From Amblyornis subalaris (lineage: Eukaryota > Chordata > Aves > Passeriformes > Ptilonorhynchidae), in contig JACAXG010000262.1 in NCBI GenBank assembly GCA_018881555.1, forward strand, positions 376,665 to 440,664: a DNA stretch of 64,000 bases, read 5' to 3'. The notes under the pieces were generated by a model that did not search any database, was not told the DNA's origin, and saw only the letters and a list, made by a program, of their open reading frames with translations. Position numbers and translations under genes: made by a program. How positions within the stretch are numbered: the first letter of the stretch is position 1; every line of letters begins with the position of its first letter. This document shows, piece by piece, positions 55,316 to 64,000 of this stretch.

Positions 55316-56887
55316 GAGCTCCCCACCCCCTCCCGGCCCCGCAGCACATGTGGGACACCCCCGGAGCCTTCAAAGCCGAGCGCGGGGAGGGACGAAGGGC
55401 CTGGCGCAGCTCCTGGCTGGAGATGAAAGGAAAACTCTCCCTGGGCGCTGGAACGAGTTCCCGGCGCTCGGAGCGCGGCTCGAGGAGCGTTTCCTGCGCC
55501 GCCTTTCCAGAGGGACCTTGGAGAGGATTCCCGCGTCCCGAGAGGGCTCCGCGCTCCCGGAGGGGCTCCCGCGGGATGGGAGGCAGCGGGAAGGGAGGGA
55601 GAAGCTCCTCGGGCCACGAGCCCCGGGCTGGGGAGCGGCTGCCGGGCGGACNCGGCGCCAGATTTTCCTCATTTCGTCCCAGGAAATTCTATCCCGATTA
55701 AAGGCGTTTGATCTCCGCGGAGCGGGGAGGGGGGAGGCCGGGGGGGGTTGGGTTTCTCTCCAAATCTTGGGCTTTATTGGGCTCCTGGATCAGCTCAAAG
55801 CTCCCAGGATTTCGAGGCTGCAGAAGCTGGGGTTGACTTCCAGGATTTAGGAAAAGGTGGAAGAGGGAGGGATGGAGCCTCCAACCCCCCAGGGCTCCCC
55901 CTCTCCTGCTTTTCCAAAGAGTGGATTCCCATCCATCGGGGAAGGAGAACCCTCCAGTCCCTCACCTTCTCCATCGCCAGGAACAACGTGGTTTTTTTCC
56001 AGGCTGGAGAAGGAAAATGTTGATTTGGTTGAAGATGAGCAGCTCGAGAGCCCCTCAGGCCAAAAAAAAGGCAAAACAAGATTTGATGTGTGGAGCATGG
56101 ATAAAATTGGTATTAAAGATAATCCCACTCCTCCCCAGGGACACTGGGATTCGGGGAGGAGAATGGGGGTGCAGGAAGGGTCTCCCACGAGGAGATTCTG
56201 GAGGGGCACCTTGGATCTGCAACAAATCCCCCAGCCTGGAAAATAAACCCGACTGGGAAAAGGCAGAAAATTGGGAACTTTTCCTACCAGAAGGGTGGGT
56301 GGGGGTGACCCCGGTGGTGAGGGGGAAATCTGGGAGGCAAAACCCATGCACGAGAGGAGATAATTGGATAAAAATGGCCGAGGAGGAGCCCAGCTCGGGC
56401 CAGCGCCGGCACCGGCTCTGATCAAAGCGGATTTTCGGAGCAGAGGCCGGGCGGATCTGCGCTGTCTGGACTTCATTAACACTCGGGATAAATCGCTCCA
56501 GCTCCGAGGGAAACTGGGGAAAAGGGGGGCTCNGCTGGGCAGGAATGGGATGGAAGGGGGGACGTGGGGAGGGAGCGTCACTGGTGCCCTGGGAATGCTG
56601 GGGACGGGTTTTGGTCGTGGTTTATTTGCCTAAAACAGGGGGAAAAGCCACTTAAAAGTGATGCAGAGCCACCTCCAGGGAAAGGAGGAGGAGCATTCCA
56701 GGATCCAAGCACAGGACCTGGATGTACGGAAGGACTGGAGGAACAAAAGATGGGATGGGATCAAATTTAAATTAAATGTGGAGATATAAATCTCTTCCGG
56801 ACGAAGTCTTCTGGCCATGTGGACATCCCGTTTTTCCCGAACCCCTTCCTGGGTGGAGCTGCTTTCCAGCCAGAGTTTGGCTGATGC

Positions 56888-56970
56888 CATCCCACCCCAT
56901 CCCATCCCATCCCATCCCATCCCATCCCATCCCATCCCATCCCATCCCATCCCATCCCATCCCATCCCAT
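56888..56970. repeat. (CCCAT)n pentanucleotide microsatellite
   Basis: About 16 CCCAT units, almost uninterrupted. Confidence 0.97.
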
Positions 56971-58604
56971 AAATCTTCCCCAGTCAAACCAAAGGGAAGG
57001 AGGGGGAGGAGCCCGTGGCTGGCCTGGGGGTCTGTGGGGTGCCCACCCCAAGCTCTGCTCATCCCAAATACCTCCCAGGCCCTGGGGAGATGGGAAGAAA
57101 TCCTTGGGGATTTTTGGGGAGTTCATTTTTAGCCCCAGTGCTCCTGGCAGCAGGACATGGTTACCAACCCGCAGGATTTTTAATGGGATTCATTATTCCT
57201 GGAATAATTCCTCCCCCACAAGGCCCTGGAGGAGGAGGAGGAGGGGTTATTTCGCTCTGGTCATTATTTCATCCCATTCCTGGTTTTCCAGCCCTTTCCC
57301 CACATCTTTCTCTCTCATTCCTGGTTGAGGAGGAAGAGGAGCAGCGATCATTCCATGGGAAGCCGCTCCAGCCCAGCTCCAGGCTGGGAAGCAGCAGAGG
57401 GACCCCGGAGGGGCCGGGACCCCCCGATAACCCCTTGGCCGAGCCATGGTTCGGCCCCTTCGGGCTCTCCACCAACCCCATCCCGAAGGCTCTTCCCAGA
57501 TATCCCAACCNGGGGATTTTCAGCCTCCTCATTAAGCACCAGGCCCATATTGAACCGTTTTACTCCTTTGGTTGTTCTCCAAGCTGGGAATCGTCCTAAA
57601 AATAACCATTCCCAGTTCTGTGTGATGCTCATCCCTCTCCCAGCCCCCCCTGCTCCGGTGAGTTCATCCCAACACCAAAACTGCTCCGTTGGGATGTTCA
57701 ATCCCACTGCTGATTCCCGCCCAACCCCAGCTCCAGCTGGAGCACGAGGCAGGGCCACAGGTTCCCTCGGGAAGGGCAGCAGCCTGGCAGGACTGGGCTC
57801 GTGGCCAGCTGGACATGGCCTCTGGGAGCCAGGAGATTCCTCTGGGATTCCTGGCTCCAGCCAGAAGCTCTTCCTCAGGAACTCTTCCTNGCCGGTGCTC
57901 TCCAGCCCTTCCAGACCCTCGGGAATGGGGCTGGATGCACAGTGAGACCTCACAGTTGTCCGTGCCAGACCANAGATGACCAGAATGTCCCTTCCAGCCT
58001 TATTTTATCCCTTTATCCCACACTGGCCCCTTTATCCCACTGTCCCCACCTGCCCAGACCAACCCCCCAATCCCCCCCAGCTCTGTCCCATTCCTGTCCA
58101 AACCTCCCATTCCAGTCCAGCTCCAGCCAGCCTGGGATGGCCTCGGCTCCCTCTGGGACGTGCCGTGAGTCAGGTGGAATTTGGGGGATTTTCTGACTCT
58201 TCCCAGCCAGGGAACAAAGGGCAGATCCGGGCTGAGTCAGCTCCCGCTCCCAGGAGGGACCAGCCCCGTGTCCAGGCGGATCCAGGGAGCAGGGACACCA
58301 ACGTGGCGACGTCCCCCTGTCCCGGGNGGTGTGGGACACGCTCCCCGTCCCCGGCTGTGCCCGGCACATTCCCACCCTCTGCCCCCACTCCCAGGGAATG
58401 GCAAGCAGAGACTTCCAGGGGCAGGATGGGACCCGGTGTGGCTCCATCAGGATGGGTGGATTCCCCTGGGATCAGGGACCTGTGACCCTCCTGGTGGTCC
58501 TCCCGGCCTGTCCCCAAGTCCAGCCTGTCCCCAAGTCCAGGAGCCCCCATGGGCTCCTCTGGAAGCCCCACGACCCCTTGGCTGCAGCCCAGCTCCATCC
58601 CGGA

Positions 58605-58995
58605 GCTGAGGGACACTCCCAGCCCATCCCAGAGCCGGGATTTGTGTCCCAGCAGTGCCACCGGCACCTTCCTCCCCCATCCCAGCCCATCCCAGAGCCG
58701 GGATTTGTGTCNNNNNNNNNNNNNNNNNNNNNNNNNNNNNNNNNNNNNNNNNNNNNNNNNNNNNNNNNNNNNNNNNNNNNNNNNNNNNNNNNNNNNNNNN
58801 NNNNNNNNNNNNNNNNNNNNNNNNNNNNNNNNNNNNNNNNNNNNNNNNNNNNNNNNCTTCCTCCCCCATCCCAGCCCATCCCAGAGCCGGGATTTGTGTC
58901 CCAGCAGTGCCACTGGCACCTTCCTCCCCCATCCCATCCCAGCCCATCCCATCCCAGAGCCGGGATTTGTGTCCCAGCATTGCCACCAGCACCTT
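58605..58995. repeat. About 63-bp tandem repeat interrupted by an assembly gap
   Basis: Units contain CCAGAGCCGGGATTTGTGTC and CAGCAGTGCCACCGGCACCT; copies are visible on both sides of the N run, so array length is undetermined. Confidence 0.9.
58712..58856. other. Assembly gap of 145 N
   Basis: A run of N inside the tandem repeat, almost certainly a repeat-induced gap. Its real size may differ. Confidence 0.99.
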
Positions 58996-59779
58996 CCTCC
59001 CCCAGCCGCACCTGGAGGGTCCCCGCTCCCGGCGCGGCTCATCCGGAGCCTTTGAGGCGCCGCTTCCGCCCTCGCCACATCTTGAGAGCAGATTGGGGAA
59101 ATGCAAAAAATCTGTTGTTTTCCTTCGGGTGCCTTTGAATCCCTCCACGGGCAGGAAAAGTGGGATCAGGGCCACCGAGGGACCCTCGGGAGGTGCCGGG
59201 ACCCCCCAGTGGGTCCCAGCAAGGAGCTGGTGACAGTGGGAGCCACTGGGGCTCCTTCCAGCCCCAAAGAGCATCCAAATACCCCCCAAAATCCAGCAGA
59301 GGCTCCCCAGTTCCTGAAGATTCCTCATGCTGCAAAGGGAAAATGGGCAATTCCATGAAAAATGTGGCTGGGAAAGGCTGGTGCAGCCTGAGGATGGGGC
59401 GGGGTGGCCGGGACTTCGGGGGGGCTGTGGGGACAGAAGGGGTCAGGGCGAGGGGATGGATTTGAGTCCTCCCGGGGGGTCTTTGGAGCCACAGGCACCT
59501 CTGTCCCCTCCGGGATTTCACCATGGAGGAGCCGGGAATGGCGCCCGGAGCTGCTTCCCAGTGCGGGAGCCACTCCCGGGACCGAGGGCAGGGGAGCCCC
59601 GGGACGGCCCCAGCGGCTGCGGGACCCTCCTGTCCCCAGGAGCGGCGCGGGGGGACAGGACCTGCCCGGGAGGGATCGGGGATGGAGCTGCTGGGATCCA
59701 GCCTTTCCCAAACTCCATGGAGCCTCCCAGCCGGACCCTCCCCAGCTCGGCAGTGCCGCAGGGACGGGGCTGACACAGT

Positions 59780-59875
59780 GCTGGGGTGTCCCAGGGATGG
59801 GATGTCCCAGTTTTTGGGGTGTTCCAGGGATGGGATGTCCCNGTTTTTGGGGTGTCTCTGGTGTTTTTGGGGTCT
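59780..59875. repeat. About 37-bp tandem repeat
   Basis: Two copies and a partial one of CAGGGATGGGATGTCCC followed by GTTTTTGGGGTGT. Confidence 0.8.
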
Positions 59876-61400
59876 CGCTCGTGTCCCCCCGCCCGGGCCG
59901 TGCCGCTGCTGCCCTCTCGTGGCTCCTGCGGGCCCTGCAGCCGGGGGGTCCCGGTGTCCCCGATGTCCCCCCACTGTCCCCACTGTGTCCCCCGTGTCCC
60001 TTCCACATTCCCGCGCTGCCCCCGGGGCAGCGTGACCCCCTCTGCCCCTCCCTTGGACCTCCCTGACCTCCCATCCCATCCCACTGTCAGCAATGGGATT
60101 GGGATGGGGCTGGGAATGGGAACTCGCTCAGGGAACGCTGCCCCTCAAAGCCCCCCAAAGGCCCTCTGCCCCTCACCCGTTTCCAAGGAAAAGGGATGGA
60201 AACACCACCACTTTCCCAAAAATTCCTTTGGGCTGAAATCCCCGAATTCCAAGGGATTTGTGACCCCACTGTGAATGTGGACGCTGCTAAGGAAGTGCAG
60301 AGTTAAATGCCCCACATCACCCCAAAATCCCAAATGTGCAATTCCTGACACTCTTCCCGAGCTCCCGCGGGACGTCCCGGGATTCCAGGGCTGCCCAGGG
60401 AATTCCACTGCAGCCATTTGGGTGAGGAAGGGCTGTATTTGGGTGTATTGGTGGTGGCACTGACGGGTGACAGTGGGTTCAGCACCAAACCTCCCCCCGA
60501 GGTGCAAACCAGGAGGAATCCACGTAAAAACAGAGGGAATATTTACACACAGGATCCTTTAAAAAGCTGGGATGTGGAGGAGAAACTCCAGGGCTCCAAC
60601 ACGGCCCAGTGTCTGGGTTTAGGGACTCCAGCAGGCCACACCTCACCCCAAAGGTGCTCCTCAATCCATGGGGTCACCTGAGCAGCCCCGTGTCCCCTCC
60701 CCTCTCCTCCTGCTTCCAGGGAAGTTGGGCAGACAGGGAACACAGAACTGCCCACAAAACCGTATTTTTTTCCCTGGAATCCTCTTCCTGAGGCTCGGGC
60801 AGGCCAAGCCTTTGCCCTGCACACCTTTCCCCCCGCACGCCTTTGCCCCACACACCTGGTGCTACAACTGCAAGCGTTAAATATGGCATTTATGGTTAAA
60901 CAGGGTATTCGATTCCTTTTTAAAACGGCCCTGGAGAGCAGCCAGGAGCAGCATTCCCAGCCCTGGGAGCAGCATTCCCAGCCCTGGGAGTTCCGGGACG
61001 AGCTGTGCTCCTCTGCTGCCAGCCAGACCCAGGTGAGCTCAAAGCCCAAAGCCCTGGCGAGGCAGGACCAGGCTGGGAGGTCCTGGAAGGCTCAGCCGGG
61101 CCTCTCCCCGAGGAGCAGGGAGGTGACGGAGGAGCAGGGCAGTGACAAAGGAGCAGAACAGCGACCGGGGCGGGGCTGCCACCCCTGGGCACCCACCCGG
61201 GCAGCACGGGGGGGCTCCGAGTCCTTCCCCTCCCTCCCTCCCGGGCAGGGCCGGGCCAGCAGCGAGTCACGAACGGGTGAGGCAAGGCCACGGGGAACGC
61301 CCCTCCCGTGCACACGAACCCCTCTGGAGCGCCGGGAAGGGCCCTGCTCCGCGTCCGCGGCTCCGATCGCTGCTCCTGGCCTCTCCCGGGAGCGAGGCGC

Positions 61401-61537
61401 TCAGAAGTCGCTGAGGATGCTGATGTCGGCGAACTCGGCGCGGTAGCGGTGCGAGTACAGGCTCAGCAGCAGCGCCCACTTCAGGGCCATGAAGCTCCAC
61501 ACGCAGGACAGGTAGTAGCTCTTGGGGTCAGTCAGGG
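61401..61537 (-). CDS. SLC48A1: SLC48A1 exon 3 (TM4, C-terminus, stop)
   Basis: Acceptor CTCTGGCAG on the - strand. Encodes [15 protein letters not shown], then [18 protein letters not shown] and the terminal ADISILSDF, with TGA at 61401-61403. Confidence 0.96.
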
Positions 61538-63174
61538 CTGCCAGAGGGGGAAAACAGGGATGCGGTGAGAATTCCAGCCCCCGGGAGCTCGGCAGGGCCT
61601 CGTTCCCGGCGGGTCCCACCGGAACGGGACAAGTTCCCCAGCTCTGCCACCCACCCGATGGTTTGGGGATGAGGTTTGTGGGAATTCCTGGATTGGGCTC
61701 AAGGAGACCACCCCAAGCCGCAGTTCCTGATTTCTCCCCCTGTCTCACCTCTACTCCTTCGTCTTCAAAAACTGCACATCCCGGGGAAAAAGAGGAAATC
61801 AAACAATTCCTCCTAAAAATGGCTCCTTTGATTGCTTGGTGTGATCAGTATTGAATATCCATGAATATTTATNGAACCCCTGTGCAGGTGTGACCGTCCC
61901 ACCTCAGGGAATGCCAGGAACAGCCTCTTTTTAGGAGAAATCAACCATTTTCCTCTTTATTTATCCCAAAGCTGCCTCTTCCCAGGGCTCCCTTTGAAGC
62001 TGGGGAGGATGGTTCTGCTTTTTGAGGGCACGTCACTGGTGTCACAACCACTGCCAACGTTTTGCGGTGGTTTTGTCCCAGGGATGTCACCAAATTTGAG
62101 GGACACGTCCAGAACCTGATGGGGAAAACAATCCCAGCTCGGAGCTGCCTGGNGGCATTACCAAAAGTAAAGAGAACTGCTTTGAGGAATACACAAAATA
62201 ACATTTTCCTGGGAAATTCCAGTCATTCCACGTCCCAGGCCTAAAATAATTCCCCCGTGCAGGTGTTTCGCCTTGCCCCAAATTAAGGTTTTCCCTAAAA
62301 TACCCATTTTTCCCCCCACACGGTTTTTCCTTCTGTCTCCAAGAAAGGAGAGGATGACAAATATTTGTTTTTCCTTTTATATCTGTATTTTTAAGGATTT
62401 CACACGTGGATTTTCATGCCTTTGCACCAGGCTGGAGCACCAGGAACTCCACGGGGAGTTCCTTTAGGCTGAGCCAAGGGGGTTTTTGGGGTTGTGACCC
62501 CACACAGCTTCTCCACCACCCTGAGGACATGCCCAGCAGGGCTCCTGGGGCTTCTCAGCAAACAACAAACACAAAACAACTCTAAGAAAACAACCCCCGA
62601 ACGTTCTGCCTTTGGTCTCTGGCCAAGGAAATCGCGGGAGGGATTTGGAACCATTCCTTAGGGAATGTTCACGGGTCTGGAGCTGAGGATGCTGAGTCAG
62701 CGCTGAGGCCTCGGGCTTGGAGCTGCTCCAGGAGGGATGGACACGACCTTTGTCATGGAAATGAGGCAATCCCAGGTTTTTTGGGGCTTTGTCATGGAAA
62801 TGAGGCAATTCCAGGGTTTTTGGATGGCGGGGTAGCCTCGGGATGGCTCTGGTGAGCTCGATGGCACAGCAGGGAAAGGGAAATGCGGTTACATTCCTGC
62901 AGCCTGTCCCCCAGAGTCCCTCAGAGGAGCTGGCAGGAGCACCCCCAGCCCTGCTCCGTCCCCCAGTTCCCCCCCCTAGTTCTCCCAGTGCCTCCCCAGT
63001 ACTCACACTGGTGCTGGGTGATGGCCAGGGCCAGGAAGGCGCAGAAGCCCAGCCCGGAGAGGGCGGAGAAGAGGATCCCGACGGAGAGGAAGAACCTCAG
63101 CCCTTTTAACCAGGTCCTCCAGTAATCCTGCAGGTACATCACATGCGTGATTAGGGCCCAGAGCGCCAGCACAC
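61401..63174 (-). CDS. SLC48A1: SLC48A1 (HRG1) heme transporter, exons 2-3, partial
   Basis: A small multi-pass transporter that moves heme from endolysosomes to the cytosol. Two exons on the - strand join in phase (T + CC makes Ser) to give about 100 residues matching the C-terminal two thirds of human HRG1 (146 aa). They hold TM2 with the heme-associated His ([12 protein letters not shown], human His56), the loop [10 protein letters not shown]3 ([20 protein letters not shown]), TM4 (YYLSCVWSF through LLSLY) and the tail [10 protein letters not shown]. That tail carries the di-leucine-type signal, and YRAEF upstream the tyrosine-type signal, used for endolysosomal sorting. The first exon (about 45 residues in human) was not found up to 64000 and must lie beyond the window. 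The gene is convergent with HDAC7, as in mammals. Confidence 0.95.
61538..63006 (-). other. SLC48A1: SLC48A1 intron 2
   Basis: A 1.47-kb intron, AT-richer than most of the window. It contains a 37-bp direct duplication (62748-62825) and one N at 61873. Nothing else recognised. Confidence 0.8.
62748..62825. repeat. 37-bp direct duplication in SLC48A1 intron 2
   Basis: Two copies of TTTGTCATGGAAATGAGGCA followed by an ATcCCAGG/TTTTTGG segment. Confidence 0.85.
63007..63174 (-). CDS. SLC48A1: SLC48A1 exon 2 (TM2-TM3)
   Basis: On the - strand, acceptor CTGGACAG precedes 63174 and donor GTGAGT follows at 63006-63001. Encodes [19 protein letters not shown] through AITQHQ plus one nucleotide. Begins in phase 1, so the missing exon 1 should end in G to complete the Gly codon. 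Confidence 0.95.
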
Positions 63175-63315
63175 CTGTCCAGGTGACAGCAGGGACGTCA
63201 GAACGGCACCCACGGACAGGTACACACAGCACAACCCCCCCAGAGCACCTGGGAACACCCAGGAACACCAGGAACACCAGCACACCCATCCAGCTGACAG
63301 CAGGGACATCAGTAG
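63165..63315. repeat. SLC48A1: Duplication of the SLC48A1 exon 2 acceptor region
   Basis: The segment CAGCACACC(TG/CA)TCCAG(G/C)TGACAGCAGGGAC, covering the first bases of exon 2 and its acceptor, recurs 110 bp away. In the distant copy the acceptor AG is lost. Confidence 0.75.
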
Positions 63316-64000
63316 GGCACCTCAGCCCCTCCTGCCCAACCCACCCCTGCAGCCACCAGGCCCTGCCGTCCCCCCCGCCCACATTCCCTGGCTCGGGGCA
63401 GGCAGGATTCCCATCCCCAGGCTTCCATCAGACGCTCCATGACAAATCCCACCCCGGATCCCCAGGCTGGAAGNAGGAATTCTGGAGCTGTGCATCCGCA
63501 GTGCCCACAAGTGCGGAGTCATCGCTCCCCAGCGCTGTCCCAGGGTCTGGTGACAGAGCTGATCCCTCAACTTCCCCAAAAAACACCTCCCCCACTTCCT
63601 GCTGCCCCGGGCTCCGGCACTTCCAACCCACATTTCCGACACAAACAGGGAACTTGGGGTTTGGAGTCAGCACAAAGCTGCTCCCCCCGAGCCGGCCCGG
63701 GTGACTCGGCAGAATTCTCGGAGCGCTGAGTCAAGGTTTGGTGTTCCCACCCCAAAATCGCTGCCCCAGCCCCGGGCTCTGCGTGGGGGGGGCAGCACGT
63801 GAGTCCCTCGAGTTCCCCTGAACCCAATCTGAAGTCTGATCCCAACCCTGATCCAGNCCCTGGCCCAGCTCTCCAGGGGAAGTTCTTTGCTGAAAGTTCC
63901 CCCTGCCCAACCTGACTGAGCCAAAAAATCCTCCCCAGGGGCTCGGGGACCAGGGGTGGTCACAGGTCACTCCTGAGGGGTCCTCAGGGGACAAACACCG
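63175..64000 (-). other. SLC48A1: SLC48A1 intron 1, partial
   Basis: No match to the expected first exon was seen. Contains a degenerate duplicate of the exon 2 acceptor region (see the repeat at 63165-63315). Confidence 0.6.

Larger units (their letters stand above)
49800..61400. other. TWIST3-SLC48A1 intergenic region and SLC48A1 3' flank
   Basis: No coding exon is recognised. It holds CR1 fragments at 50.6, 51.6 and 53.3 kb, tetra- and pentanucleotide repeats, a 41-bp minisatellite at 55.1 kb, a CpG island with an RFX motif at 52.3-52.7 kb, and a gapped 63-bp-type repeat at 58.6 kb. The SLC48A1 3' UTR must begin at 61400 and extend leftward, but its end is not evident. Confidence 0.55.

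Noticed and set aside
57955..58000. Possible CR1 3'-end relic (GATGACCAGAATGTCCCTTC)
   Set aside because: Only about 30 bp are similar, too short to assert.
63200..64000. SLC48A1 first exon
   Set aside because: No peptide resembling the HRG1 N-terminus or TM1 was found on the - strand before the window ends.

Overview
This window is vertebrate nuclear DNA, almost certainly from a bird. It is GC-rich and CpG-dense. It carries at least seven fragments of CR1 (the dominant avian LINE, recognised by its 3' end in both orientations), and its small introns are packed with GC-rich minisatellites, as is typical of avian microchromosomes. Many isolated single N bases and one 145-bp N gap inside a tandem repeat show that it was hard to assemble.

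Three genes can be supported. (1) HDAC7, a class IIa histone deacetylase, lies on the + strand. I could join 25 coding exons with consensus splice sites and consistent phase, ending at a stop at 41665 and a poly(A) signal at 42925-42930. A CpG-rich promoter near 6.6-7.2 kb and a 22-kb first intron precede the main exon block (29.7-41.7 kb). The model predicts about 1004 aa. It has the MEF2-binding helix, four 14-3-3 phosphosites, both zinc sites, and the class IIa His in place of the catalytic Tyr. (2) A single-coding-exon TWIST-family bHLH gene lies on the - strand at 49022-49495. It has a complete Twist box but differs from TWIST1 and TWIST2, and is best read as TWIST3. (3) The last two coding exons of SLC48A1 (HRG1 heme transporter) lie on the - strand at 61.4-63.2 kb; its first exon is beyond the right edge.

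Layout: 1-6.5 kb is upstream DNA with a possible TATA/MEF2 promoter, one CR1 copy and small repeats. 6.5-7.25 kb is the HDAC7 promoter and probable exon 1. 7.25-29.7 kb is intron 1, with two further CpG islands (22.2-23.0 and 28.1-28.6 kb), CR1 copies and a 490-bp minisatellite. 29.7-42.9 kb is the HDAC7 body. 43-49 kb is intergenic with AT-rich islands near TWIST3. 49.5-61.4 kb is intergenic, with an RFX-motif CpG island, CR1 copies and simple repeats. 61.4-64 kb is SLC48A1.

In mammals HDAC7 and SLC48A1 are also convergent neighbours, so the block is orthologous, but no TWIST gene sits between them there. HDAC9-TWIST1 and HDAC4-TWIST2 are the other two tail-to-tail class IIa HDAC/TWIST pairs. 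This window therefore appears to preserve the third pair of an ancient duplicated block, which is its most interesting feature. Functionally, HDAC7 is a signal-responsive nuclear co-repressor of MEF2, TWIST3 a DNA-binding regulator of mesenchymal fate, and SLC48A1 an endolysosomal heme exporter. Their linkage is historical and possibly regulatory, not a shared pathway.
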